In this document: positions 1 to 8,688 of the stretch, in pieces
How the letters are laid out: every line of letters starts with the position of its first letter
Numbering within the stretch: position 1 is the stretch's first letter
DNA from: Hyunsoonleella aquatilis
GTDB taxonomy: Bacteria > Bacteroidota > Bacteroidia > Flavobacteriales > Flavobacteriaceae
DNA: 64,000 bases
Assembly (NCBI RefSeq): GCF_014270105.1
Contig: NZ_JACNMF010000003.1
Span: forward strand, 496,001 to 560,000
Direction: 5' to 3'
Notes under the pieces: generated by a model
Databases searched by the model: none
What the model was told of the DNA's origin: nothing
Seen by the model: only the letters and a program-made list of their open reading frames with translations
Made by a program: the position numbers and the translations under genes

Positions 1-1
1 A

Positions 2-535
2 ATCCAAGGTGTGAACCTACATGATACCATGCTAGTAGATTTAAAAGAAAATGTTGACTATAGAGGTTCCTTTACCGAAATCTTTCAGGAATATTGGGGC
101 TCTGCCATAAGCCCGGTACAATGGAGTATGGTACGCTCAAACAAAGGTGTTTTTAGAGGCATGCATTACCACAGGCGACATGATGAATATTTTAGCATCA
201 TGAACGGTAGTTGCTATTTGGGCCTTAAAGACTTTCGGGTCCATTCGCCCACTTATATGAAAACAGCCTTGTATTATTTGTGCGGTGAGGATTTAAAAGC
301 CTTAATTTTTCCCGTTGGAATCCTACACGGGTGGTATTATTTAGAGCCATCTTTGCATATCCAAGCGGTTTCAGAATCCTACGCCGATTATGGTGATTCG
401 GATAATTATGGCTGCCGATGGGACGACCCAGATTTAGGTATTGATTGGCCTTTTAAGGAAGCCATTCTTTCCGATAGAGCACAAACTTTTGGGGATTTAA
501 AGGATTTACCGCCTTTTGATAAAAAATTGTCTTAA
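2..535 (+). CDS. dTDP-4-dehydrorhamnose 3,5-epimerase-like (RfbC family) protein, 5' end cut by window
   Basis: Cupin-fold sugar-nucleotide epimerase of the RfbC family, likely acting on a dTDP- or other NDP-4-keto-hexose in surface polysaccharide synthesis. The family opening 'D-x-RG-x-F-x-E' appears as DYRGSFTEIF, followed by RGMHYH in place of the usual RGLHYQ, and the late YADYGDSDNYG...DDPDLGIDWP region matches the family C-terminus. A GTG at 11 could be read as a start, but the frame stays open to the window edge and encodes IQGV just before it, which fits the usual 'GV' beginning of this family. I therefore treat the gene as 5'-truncated by the window. Its 3' end overlaps the convergent glycosyltransferase gene by 30 bp. 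A neighbouring family member (e.g. a non-epimerase cupin) is possible. Confidence 0.8.
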   Translation: MQGVNLHDTMLVDLKENVDYRGSFTEIFQEYWGSAISPVQWSMVRSNKGVFRGMHYHRRHDEYFSIMNGSCYLGLKDFRVHSPTYMKTALYYLCGEDLKALIFPVGILHGWYYLEPSLHIQAVSESYADYGDSDNYGCRWDDPDLGIDWPFKEAILSDRAQTFGDLKDLPPFDKKLS

Positions 536-1372
536 TGACTTAGAAATTCTTTTTGAAAGCATCGAAAGTGGTGCACCACGAACTAAAAGAGGGCTTAATA
601 ACAAGTCCTCTTTTTCATTTAAGGAATTGAACAGCGCTTCCCGCTTTAGGGATTCGTACTCATGCAAACGTTTAGAATATTTCTTTAATTCCTCCGCACG
701 CTTTTCGGCCGGCCATCCTGGATAATTGCCTCTTTTAAAATAAAGAATCGTAAAATCGAAAGTGGAGGAGAATTTCAGGTTTGGATGATCAAAAAACTGT
801 AGCCACATGTAAATATCCGTAGGGTGTGTGGAGGGTGTTGTCCTCCATCCCTCAGGCAACTGTTTGTAAAATTCTAAGGTATGTCCAACTTGAGAAAATA
901 GGAACCCACCGGTTTTAACCTTCTTATAATTTTCAGAATTATCATTAATGCATTCCCCAAAAAAACGTTTTCTAACAAAAGAAAGCCATCCATCCTCGCG
1001 AACAAAAATGCTGGTATTCACACAGAAATTATTTTGCTGTAAGTGATTTAGCATACATTCAATATGATGGGGCAACATTAAATCCCTGTCCAGCAAATAG
1101 CATACGATCTCACCTTTGGCATGATTCATCAATGCTTGATGGCGATAGGTTTCCCCTCTCCTTTCATGCTTAGGATGGTCAAAAAATTTTATGCGGTTAT
1201 CTTTTGCTTTTAGAGCATTTATAACCTGCCGAGTATCCTCATCAACCCCATCACCAATCACAAAAATTTCTATTTCCTTCACTGTTTGGTTTTGGATACT
1301 CCCAATGGAATAGGGTAATAACACTCCCCTGTTTTTTGTGGTGGGTACTAAAACTGTAGCTTTAACTGTCAT
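506..1372 (-). CDS. Family 2 glycosyltransferase
   Basis: Inverting GT-A glycosyltransferase, 288 residues, probably adding a sugar in surface polysaccharide assembly. The N-terminus has the GT2 beta-strand VLVPTTKNRG (residues 8-16), a nucleotide-binding acidic stretch IGDGVDEDT (about 39-47), and DRD at 95-97 in the position of the metal-binding DxD. There are no membrane helices, so it is cytosolic or peripheral. Its ATG overlaps the stop of the upstream oxidoreductase by one base (TGATG), indicating translational coupling. The 3' end runs 30 bp into the convergent epimerase-like gene. Substrate cannot be read from sequence. Confidence 0.85.
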   Translation of the reverse strand: MTVKATVLVPTTKNRGVLLPYSIGSIQNQTVKEIEIFVIGDGVDEDTRQVINALKAKDNRIKFFDHPKHERRGETYRHQALMNHAKGEIVCYLLDRDLMLPHHIECMLNHLQQNNFCVNTSIFVREDGWLSFVRKRFFGECINDNSENYKKVKTGGFLFSQVGHTLEFYKQLPEGWRTTPSTHPTDIYMWLQFFDHPNLKFSSTFDFTILYFKRGNYPGWPAEKRAEELKKYSKRLHEYESLKREALFNSLNEKEDLLLSPLLVRGAPLSMLSKRISKSLRQFFIKRR

Positions 1373-2292
1373 CAGGCCTCTAATAGATTTTCAATTTGAA
1401 CCAAATGCTGTATAAGGCGAATGCCTTCTTCCAAATCGGTAGGTGGAGCAACACCTCCACGCAAATAATTAACAAATACCTGTAATTCCAATCGCAGAGG
1501 CGGAGTTTTGTCAAAATGGATGCGTTTCGTTATTATTTCAGAAGGTTCACTCAAATGACTTCCTAAATACACATCCACATAATCTACTTTTTCATCCTTC
1601 AAGACAGCTACACCTTCAGAGCCAAAAACCCTAATTTCCCGTTGCTTGTCCGGATATCTATTAGACACTTCAAAATGGTAATTCGGGGTATCCCCCAACA
1701 AAGCCGTAACTCCCCGTAAAGTGCCATCATGCCTTTCACCTATAGCTTGCTTTTTTTCGGGAATTGCCCCCAAAATCAGTTCGCAAATGGAAAGATCGTG
1801 AATGGCCAAATTCCAAAGACTGTCTGTGTCCTTCCTCGGGCTTGTCCAGTTGGCCCTTATAGATTTAGCACCCTTAATGTCGCCTAAAGTACCATCAGAA
1901 GCCAATTTTGCCAACAGTTGCACTCCAGGATGGTATTTCCAAATGTGCATTACAAAAACATTGGAGAGCTTCAAAGCTTGAATAGTGTGTAAATCAGCGC
2001 CTTTATTTGTCAATGGTTTTTCTATAAAAATAGGAATATTGCTATTGGCGAATGCTTTAAGCAAAGCCAAATGCGAACTGGTTGAAGAAGCAATGATTAA
2101 TCCATCTAAATCTTTCCTTTTAAAACTATCGATATTGGTTTCAAAAGTAGTCGCTCCATTTTTCAAAGCCTCATTTTTATAACCCTTTTCCAATTCCAAT
2201 ACATGAACTTCCGAATTAAGGCAAAGCAATTCCTGCAGTATTTTGTTGCCCCAAATACCGTAACCAATCAATCCAATAGATAACTTGTTCAA
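1372..2292 (-). CDS. Gfo/Idh/MocA family NAD(P)-dependent oxidoreductase
   Basis: Sugar-type oxidoreductase of 306 residues. The Rossmann nucleotide-binding motif GYGIWG is at residues 10-15, and the family EKPLT signature, whose lysine binds cofactor/substrate, is at 91-95. The C-terminal half has the conserved 'HD' region (NLAIHDLSICELILG) and a beta-sheet dimerisation domain. Such enzymes oxidise or reduce hydroxyls of sugars or sugar nucleotides. It is cotranscribed with the GT2 gene downstream (one-base stop/start overlap) and near an RfbC-like gene, so a nucleotide-sugar role is an inference. At 306 residues it is slightly shorter than the typical family length. Confidence 0.88.
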   Translation of the reverse strand: MNKLSIGLIGYGIWGNKILQELLCLNSEVHVLELEKGYKNEALKNGATTFETNIDSFKRKDLDGLIIASSTSSHLALLKAFANSNIPIFIEKPLTNKGADLHTIQALKLSNVFVMHIWKYHPGVQLLAKLASDGTLGDIKGAKSIRANWTSPRKDTDSLWNLAIHDLSICELILGAIPEKKQAIGERHDGTLRGVTALLGDTPNYHFEVSNRYPDKQREIRVFGSEGVAVLKDEKVDYVDVYLGSHLSEPSEIITKRIHFDKTPPLRLELQVFVNYLRGGVAPPTDLEEGIRLIQHLVQIENLLEA

Positions 2293-2386
2293 AATATGTC
2301 AGCTTATATTCCAATAGATTTTCAAAAGTACAGTTTTCATTCAACTATTAAAACATCAATATAGATACAGACATAGATCTAAGTGT

Positions 2387-2950
2387 TTACTCCTGTGTTT
2401 CTTCCACAATTTCTCCAGAATAACCAATGGAAAATCGTCCCGTACTATTAACTCTTATATTACTTTTTAAATTGGGAAAGAGGGTGATAAATACACGAAA
2501 GCGTTCATTATTTACAGCACTGTTCGCACTAAAGGAGATATTATAACTATTGTTTTTACCTTCAATAATTTCATAGTTTTCCATTATCCCATTGAGCTGG
2601 ATGGCAGTGTCTTGACCATTGTAAGCAATTTGCATCTGGCGTTCCCCAAAGTAAGGCAAAAACGAAGTGATGCTATCTCCGGAAATTTTCAAGAAATTCG
2701 GGTTTCCAATTAAGTTAATAGCGCTGCCTCCATTGTTAGGAAACAAAAGTCCTGAATTAAGTACCTGTTGCATAGCATAGGTGGTTTGCGGATAGGCCCA
2801 GTTTGATTCAATATTAAAATCCTTGGATTGTACAAGCAAACTCAAAGCCTCAATCTCAGCGGGATTGGCTGTAGATTTTGATGATTTGCAAGAAACGCAC
2901 AGCATAGTTCCCATTAAAATAAGGCCCGCAAGATACTTTGACATAATCAT
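2387..2950 (-). CDS. DUF4251-type lipoprotein
   Basis: Secreted lipoprotein of 187 residues. The N-terminus MIMSKYLAGLILMGTMLCVSC ends in a lipobox (VSC, Cys 21), followed by a Ser/Lys linker. The body (SKDFNIESNWAYPQ...) and the pattern of beta strands with 'G..F..I..SG' near the end resemble DUF4251 proteins of Bacteroidota, from memory of the family. Function unknown. ATGs lie at codons 1 and 3, and the second (2944) is an equally good start. It is separated from the oxidoreductase by about 95 bp, so probably its own transcript. Confidence 0.75.
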   Translation of the reverse strand: MIMSKYLAGLILMGTMLCVSCKSSKSTANPAEIEALSLLVQSKDFNIESNWAYPQTTYAMQQVLNSGLLFPNNGGSAINLIGNPNFLKISGDSITSFLPYFGERQMQIAYNGQDTAIQLNGIMENYEIIEGKNNSYNISFSANSAVNNERFRVFITLFPNLKSNIRVNSTGRFSIGYSGEIVEETQE

Positions 2951-3343
2951 GTTTTTTCGTTAAAAATTACAAAATATTGCAAAAATGATCTGCCAATAAA
3001 GCGTTAAAATTTAGTGGTTTGTAAAAAAAACGCGACGAAATTTTATGAAAACAATAATTTTTCAAATAATCCCATTCATTTCATTTTTGAACTATGGAAT
3101 TAACTACATTTGTCCTGAACAAAACGAGGATATGTTCAACAGAATATTTCGTTTCTAAACGATTATTTTTGCTATTAATACCCGATTTGTAAACTTTTGA
3201 TAAACATCGATTTGTTGCTATATTACATAACCCATCTTTACCAAGATTATTGACCAAACCAATACTTAGTAAATCATTCGTTTTGTATTTAGACCCATCA
3301 AATTGCGACAACCATTTTCCCTAAGACAATCGCATTTTGAACC
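2951..3343. other. 393-bp intergenic region between divergent genes
   Basis: AT-rich stretch between the divergent DUF4251 lipoprotein and HAD genes, presumably carrying both promoters. A TAnnTTTG-like box (TACATTTG, near 3107-3114) is on the plus strand but lacks a well-spaced TTG. Short ORFs on both strands (e.g. 3081-3311 minus, 3045-3158 plus) show no family resemblance or leader logic and are not called. Confidence 0.4.
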
Positions 3344-5422
3344 ATGAGAGAGCCACTATTAAAAGAGGTATTTGAGGATACCAGAATTAAATACATTTTC
3401 ACCGATTTTTTCGACACCATTGTGCATCGCACAGTGCACCCAAATTATGTGCTTCGGCTTTGGGCCAAATATATGATTAGGGAATTGGGACTGTCCTTGT
3501 CAATTGATCATTTGTATTTTACCCGCTATGAGGCTACCCATTATTTGGTGAAACAACGTAAAGTAAATGCTGGCGAAATCCCATATCGTCATTTGATTAG
3601 GGAAATTTACAGGCGCTTAAAAAATCAGCTGAAGAACAACTTAACTGGGACGTCGGATGATTTCTTGGAGATTAGCGAAGCTTGCGAGTTCAGGGCGGAA
3701 AGTAATGTTCAGTTTTTGAATAATGAAACAGTTGAAACTTTGCGCCACTTTAAAAGCAAAGGGCTCAGCGTGTATTGCGTATCCGATTTTTATACCTCTG
3801 AGCAATTGATAAAAAGGTTAATTTCCCATCATGATTTGGAAGATATATTTGACGGTGTTTTTATTTCATCCGAACATGGTTGCAGTAAGCACGAGGCCAC
3901 ATTTTATAACTATCTCATCAATAAATTGAGTATTAACGCGGAAGAAGTTATGATGATTGGTGATAACCACCGAAGCGATGTGTCCAATGCCAAAAAATCA
4001 GGTTTGAAGGCCTTTCACATACCGAATGCCGATCAAATAAAGAAGCAGAAAAAACTGCGTTTTGGCAATGATTTTAAGGACTACAAAAGTATCATTAGAC
4101 ACTTGTACAAAAGAGGCAATTCTAAAAAGGTATCGCCTTATAGCGATTATGTCATTTTCTTTAGCCTTTTTATTGAAAAATTATACTCAGAGTGCCGTAA
4201 AAACAATATCCAAAATTTGTTTTTCTTGGCACGCGAAGGATTGTTTTTTAAAAAGCTCTTTGATTATTACCAAGATCTCAATGCCTTGGAAGGTGGACAA
4301 TTTGTTGATACGCATTATCTCAAAATGTCCCGTCAGTCGTCTTTACAAATTAGTTTAAAGCCCCTTGAAGAGGAGACATTTAGTTATTTGAAAGCGAATT
4401 ATGCTAATATGTCAATTAAAAATTTTATAGAAAATTTTACATTTAGTGACAAAGACAAACACGATATTCTGCATAGTTTAGATTCGGATACAGAGTCCAA
4501 AATTGAAGGCTTTTTTGCTTCGAAGGCTTTTGACGAACTACTGTCCAATACTAAGTTCAAAGCCGTATACAAAAAACATCAGATTGAACAAAAAACTGCT
4601 TTTTCCAATTATCTAAAATCGTTTGAGGTAGCCTTTGAAAAAGAAGGTGTTTATTTGGTGGACATTGGCTGGGGAGGCACCATGCAGGACGAATTATATA
4701 AGTTTTTTGATAAAACCATACCCGTAAAGGGGTACTATTTAGGACTAAAGGAATTCCGCTCATCCATCAATGCCGATACCGCTCGTTGGGGTCTTAATTT
4801 TGAAATCAGCCCATATTTAAACTATGCTGATCAAATTATGATGGCCAACACCGAATTGTACGAACAATTAGCCCAAGCCCCACATGGCAGTACCCTGGGC
4901 TATCAAGACGATGCCAGCCAATATACCATTGAATACCACGAACCGCATGAAAAGGCAGTTTACGACAAATATATAGCGCAAAGCCAGGATGTTATGTTCG
5001 CTTTATTTCAAGAATATTGTAAACGCACTAACACCATTTGCTACGAGCCGGAAATGGCTCAGAGCATCGTAACAAAGTATGCGTTAAAAATTGGCACCCA
5101 CATTCCCAAACGCAAATTGAAATGGGTTCAGTCTATTTCCGAAGGCTTTTATTCCAATATTGGGAACAATGCTGTTGGGGAGGATTCTTATAAGATGAGT
5201 ATTCTTCAGGGACTTAAAAATAATCTGCCCACAATTAAAAAGTATTTGATTTCCCCTGAGGAGATGGTGAAATACATCATGCGTTCCAAATTATCGCTGT
5301 ACAAAAAGAACAGGCTGTTGTATATCCCCACCTCACCGATTTACTACTATATTTTGCTCAATAGAAGATTAAAAAAAATTATTGGCAAAAAAGTGTATTT
5401 AAAATATTCGCATTTTAGGTAG
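3344..5422 (+). CDS. Large HAD-superfamily protein (COG5610 type)
   Basis: Protein of 692 residues with an N-terminal HAD hydrolase domain. The nucleophile loop is FTDFFDTIV (Asp 21), the motif II Ser is about 147 in VYCVSDFY, and the motif IV acidic loop is GDNHRSD at 206-212. A long C-terminal region contains FFLAREGLFFKKLFDYY and YLVDIGWGGTMQ. From memory this matches COG5610 'predicted HAD hydrolase' proteins found in capsule/LPS gene clusters. The C-terminal part has no assigned reaction; it may be a transferase-like domain. No signal peptide or membrane segment. It faces the polysaccharide genes upstream. Phosphatase activity is plausible, substrate unknown. Confidence 0.75.
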   Translation: MREPLLKEVFEDTRIKYIFTDFFDTIVHRTVHPNYVLRLWAKYMIRELGLSLSIDHLYFTRYEATHYLVKQRKVNAGEIPYRHLIREIYRRLKNQLKNNLTGTSDDFLEISEACEFRAESNVQFLNNETVETLRHFKSKGLSVYCVSDFYTSEQLIKRLISHHDLEDIFDGVFISSEHGCSKHEATFYNYLINKLSINAEEVMMIGDNHRSDVSNAKKSGLKAFHIPNADQIKKQKKLRFGNDFKDYKSIIRHLYKRGNSKKVSPYSDYVIFFSLFIEKLYSECRKNNIQNLFFLAREGLFFKKLFDYYQDLNALEGGQFVDTHYLKMSRQSSLQISLKPLEEETFSYLKANYANMSIKNFIENFTFSDKDKHDILHSLDSDTESKIEGFFASKAFDELLSNTKFKAVYKKHQIEQKTAFSNYLKSFEVAFEKEGVYLVDIGWGGTMQDELYKFFDKTIPVKGYYLGLKEFRSSINADTARWGLNFEISPYLNYADQIMMANTELYEQLAQAPHGSTLGYQDDASQYTIEYHEPHEKAVYDKYIAQSQDVMFALFQEYCKRTNTICYEPEMAQSIVTKYALKIGTHIPKRKLKWVQSISEGFYSNIGNNAVGEDSYKMSILQGLKNNLPTIKKYLISPEEMVKYIMRSKLSLYKKNRLLYIPTSPIYYYILLNRRLKKIIGKKVYLKYSHFR

Positions 5423-5500
5423 AAACAAGATTTTTAAGTGTCAAGACCCATTTCGTAATACCTCAAAAACGCCTTTAAATCTTATCTTTTGTAGGTAACA

Positions 5501-5529
5501 AAAAAAGAGGCACAGTGTGCCCCTTTTTC
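5501..5529. terminator. Bidirectional intrinsic terminator
   Basis: Stem GGCAC/GTGCC with an AGT loop, extended by AAAAAG/CTTTTT around one mismatch, so there is a U-tract on either strand. It sits between the convergent HAD gene (ends 5422) and hsp20 gene (ends 5552) and can stop both. Confidence 0.75.
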
Positions 5530-5551
5530 TAAAAACATTTAAAACTAATAA

Positions 5552-6028
5552 TTAAGAAATTTCTATTGTTCTCGAAGGCTTTGGTTTAGCCTCTTCCCTT
5601 TTTGGAAGTTTCACGGTCAAAATGCCTTCTTCGTAAGTCGCTTTAATTTTACTTTCGTCAATGTACTCGGGCAAGGAAAATGTTCTCTTGAAAGAGGAAT
5701 AACCAAACTCTTTGCGGGTATAGTTGCCCTCAGAAGTTTCTGTTTCTTCTTTATGCTCCGTCGAAATTGATAATACTTCGTTGTCCAAATCGATATTAAA
5801 ATCGTCTTTTTTAAATCCTGGTACCGCCAACTCTATAAAGTAATCATCATTGGTCTCCATGATATTCACTTTTGGCATGGAAAAACCAGTACTGAACTCG
5901 TTAGCGAATACAGATGGGATGGCTTCTGTATTAAATAAATCGTCTATCCAGTTTGACCATCCTCTATGAGTTAAACCAGAATTTTTATGCGCCTGTCCGT
6001 TTCTAGGAATATTCATTAGTGCACTCAT
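5552..6028 (-). CDS. Hsp20/alpha-crystallin small heat-shock protein
   Basis: Small ATP-independent chaperone of 158 residues that holds unfolding proteins in the cytosol. The alpha-crystallin domain covers about residues 45-150. Visible signatures are ELAVPGFKKDDFNIDLDNEVLSIS, the loop rich in Glu/Thr, GILTVKLPK near the end, and a C-terminal I-x-I-type tail (RTIEIS). The length and N-terminal WIDDLF region are usual for bacterial class A sHsps. Single gene with about 275 bp upstream; I did not recognise a CIRCE element there. Confidence 0.93.
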   Translation of the reverse strand: MSALMNIPRNGQAHKNSGLTHRGWSNWIDDLFNTEAIPSVFANEFSTGFSMPKVNIMETNDDYFIELAVPGFKKDDFNIDLDNEVLSISTEHKEETETSEGNYTRKEFGYSSFKRTFSLPEYIDESKIKATYEEGILTVKLPKREEAKPKPSRTIEIS

Positions 6029-6303
6029 TGTATTTTAAATTTTAGATTAAACTTTAATATTTTAATTTTCACTTTCGTAATGGACAAATGAAATGCCAAA
6101 CGAATTTTTCGGGAATTTTGGCGCAAAAATGGCCTTCAAATCCCAAACACCTTAAATAAAGTGACATAATGTCTTTTGTGAATTCGAAAACCATGTCAAT
6201 GTGACATCAATTAATAGGCTCAAAAGCGCTTGTTAATACCGCTGTTTCATATTTCCAAACAAAAACTATAAGCTTATATTTGTTCTATATAATAAGAACA
6301 CTA

Positions 6304-8676
6304 ATGCTTCGACCTTATTTACGATTCATTTCCATCATTGCTTTGATATTTCAATTTGGCGTTTTGAGTGCTCAAAACAGAGATATCAAGATAGTCGGGA
6401 AAGTGGTTGAAGCTAATAGCAATCAACCGATTGCATACGCAACAATTTCGATATTAAGTAAATCTGAAAATCAACCTATTACGGGAGGCATCACCAGGGA
6501 AGACGGTTCTTTTTCAATTAGCACCAATGCTTCAGATTTTTACATTGAAATTAGTTTTATGGGATATGCAACCCAAACTTTTTCAAATTTTAATTTGGAA
6601 AATCAAACTATTGACCTAAAGACCTTAGTGCTTGAAGAGAACCAAGAAACTTTGAATGAAGTTTTTATTCGTGCGGAAAAATCACAAACGGAATTTAAGC
6701 TAGATAAACGGGTCTTTAATGTTGGCAGGGATTTGAGCACCACGGGAGCGAGCGTATTTGAAGTATTGAATAATGTGCCCTCAGTAAATGTAAATATTGA
6801 AGGCGAAATCAGTTTGCGCGGCAATCAGGGCGTTCAGGTTTTGATTGATGGCAAACCCTCGGTAATTGCAGGCAACGATGGCAATGCCTTAGGGACGATT
6901 ACTGCCGATATGATTGAAAAAATTGAGGTCATCACCAATCCGTCTGCAAAATATGATGCTCAGGGCACCTCGGGGATTATCAATATTGTCATAAAAAAAT
7001 CCGACAAAAAAGGTTTAAACGGTTCAGCTACATTGAATATGGGGGTTCCCAACAGCAACAGTTTTGGACTAAGTCTTAACCGGCGAACGGAAAAGTTTAA
7101 TTTTTTCAGTCAAATGGGCATTGGGCTAAGGACCTTTCCCAACGAAAGAGAGTCCATTAATAGAAACTTAACCACTGGCACATCGATATCGAGCAATGGG
7201 GAAAGCGCGTTTGATGAAAAGTTCAATAATATTTTGATTGGGGCTGATTATTATATTAACAGCAGAAATGTTATTACTCTTTCCGGTTCTTATGCTTTTG
7301 AAAAAGAGGACCAAGGTGTCACTTCCTTTTTTACCGAGGAAACCCAAGCAGATACAGATATTTGGAGGCGGAACGAAACTACCGAGGCTACTAATCCAAA
7401 AATACGCTATGAGCTACAGTACAAAAAAGATTTTAAACGGCACAAGGATCAGACCTTGTTGTTTAGCGCACTGGGAAGCTCCTTTAGAAAAGACCAATCT
7501 TCAGAATTTCAAAATACTACTTTAGCTGGAGATAGTAACGACTTGAGGCAACGCTCCAGAACAGACTACAAATTGGAGGAATTCACTTTTAAGTTGGATT
7601 ACACACACCCGTTTTTGGAAAAATATACTCTTGAAACCGGAGCACAGTATGTGATAAATATTGTTGGGAATGATTTTGAAGTCAGCGATTTTGAAAATGA
7701 TGTTTGGGTAAGTATTACAGACTTTACCAACCTTTTTGATTTCTCTCAGAAGGTGCTGGGGCTTTATGCCACAACGGCCTATGAGGGTGATGTTTGGGGT
7801 TTAAAAATAGGCTTGCGCATGGAGCAAACCGATATCGATACTTTGCTGGAAAGGACCAATGAGGAAAATGACCAAGATTATGTCAATTTATTTCCAAGCG
7901 CCCACACTTCCTATAATCTCACGGATAATTTTTCATTGCAATTGGGCTATTCCAGGCGGATTAATCGACCAAGATTAAGAAGCTTAAATCCGTTTTCCAG
8001 TATTCGTAATAATTTTAGTATTTCTACCGGAAATCCAAAACTGCAACCAGAATTTACAAATTCCTATGAGTTGACAGGTATCCAAAAATTGGATAAAGCT
8101 TCTTTGAGCTTTAGCGTTTACAACCGATATACCAAAGATGTAATTGAACGTATCATAAGGGTTGATGAGGACAACGTCAGTATTTCGCTACCGGAAAACG
8201 TAGGCACCAATAACACAACAGGTTTTGAAGTAAATGGGAAGTACTCCCCTTCCAACTGGTTTACAATTAACGGCGATTTTAACATCAATTTTTTTAACAG
8301 AAAAGGTACTTTTGAAAGCAGGTCGTTTGATTTTAATGGCAACCGTTGGTCAACGAGGGTAACCTCAAAATTTAAGCTTCCAGCTGAGATTGAAATGGAA
8401 TTCACCGGGGATTACCGATCTCGATTTGAAACCTTACTGCAGGAGATTGCCGAAAACGTATTTATGGACTTTGGTTTAAGAAAGAAGCTATTAAAAGGCC
8501 GACTCATCTTAAATTTAAGTATTCGAGACGTGTTCGCCTCAAGGATAAACAAGAGCATTACCTTCCTGCCTAATTCTTATTTAGTGAACAGCAGCCAGCG
8601 CGGACGCTTTGTATCCTTCGGAATTAGTTATGGTTTTGGCAAGGGCGAGGCCATGGAGTTTTCTGGTAGGCGCTGA
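6304..8676 (+). CDS. TonB-dependent receptor-like outer-membrane protein with carboxypeptidase-regulatory domain
   Basis: Outer-membrane beta-barrel protein of 790 residues. The signal peptide MLRPYLRFISIIALIFQFGVLSAQ is followed by a CarboxypepD-regulatory-like Ig domain (IVGKVVEANSNQPIAYATISI), a plug domain (SLRGNQGVQVLIDGKPSV...ITNPSAKYDAQGTSGIINIVIKK) and a long barrel. It resembles the 'outer membrane beta-barrel family' (OMP_b-brl_3) group, often annotated as TonB-dependent receptor. The frame is open to a TTG at 6280, but ATG 6304 gives the clean signal peptide. A TATATTTG box (6275-6282) matches the Bacteroidota -7 consensus but has no clear -33. Substrate unknown; no SusD partner nearby. 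Confidence 0.88.
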   Translation: MLRPYLRFISIIALIFQFGVLSAQNRDIKIVGKVVEANSNQPIAYATISILSKSENQPITGGITREDGSFSISTNASDFYIEISFMGYATQTFSNFNLENQTIDLKTLVLEENQETLNEVFIRAEKSQTEFKLDKRVFNVGRDLSTTGASVFEVLNNVPSVNVNIEGEISLRGNQGVQVLIDGKPSVIAGNDGNALGTITADMIEKIEVITNPSAKYDAQGTSGIINIVIKKSDKKGLNGSATLNMGVPNSNSFGLSLNRRTEKFNFFSQMGIGLRTFPNERESINRNLTTGTSISSNGESAFDEKFNNILIGADYYINSRNVITLSGSYAFEKEDQGVTSFFTEETQADTDIWRRNETTEATNPKIRYELQYKKDFKRHKDQTLLFSALGSSFRKDQSSEFQNTTLAGDSNDLRQRSRTDYKLEEFTFKLDYTHPFLEKYTLETGAQYVINIVGNDFEVSDFENDVWVSITDFTNLFDFSQKVLGLYATTAYEGDVWGLKIGLRMEQTDIDTLLERTNEENDQDYVNLFPSAHTSYNLTDNFSLQLGYSRRINRPRLRSLNPFSSIRNNFSISTGNPKLQPEFTNSYELTGIQKLDKASLSFSVYNRYTKDVIERIIRVDEDNVSISLPENVGTNNTTGFEVNGKYSPSNWFTINGDFNINFFNRKGTFESRSFDFNGNRWSTRVTSKFKLPAEIEMEFTGDYRSRFETLLQEIAENVFMDFGLRKKLLKGRLILNLSIRDVFASRINKSITFLPNSYLVNSSQRGRFVSFGISYGFGKGEAMEFSGRR

Positions 8677-8688
8677 TAACAACACTTG

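Noticed and set aside
3045-3158. 37-residue plus-strand ORF starting MKTIIFQIIPF
   Set aside because: Hydrophobic start could mimic a signal peptide, but there is no paralog, composition signal or lipobox to support it.
3081-3311. 76-residue minus-strand ORF in the gap before the HAD gene
   Set aside because: No recognisable family, no ribosome-binding or leader context, and it fills a likely promoter region.
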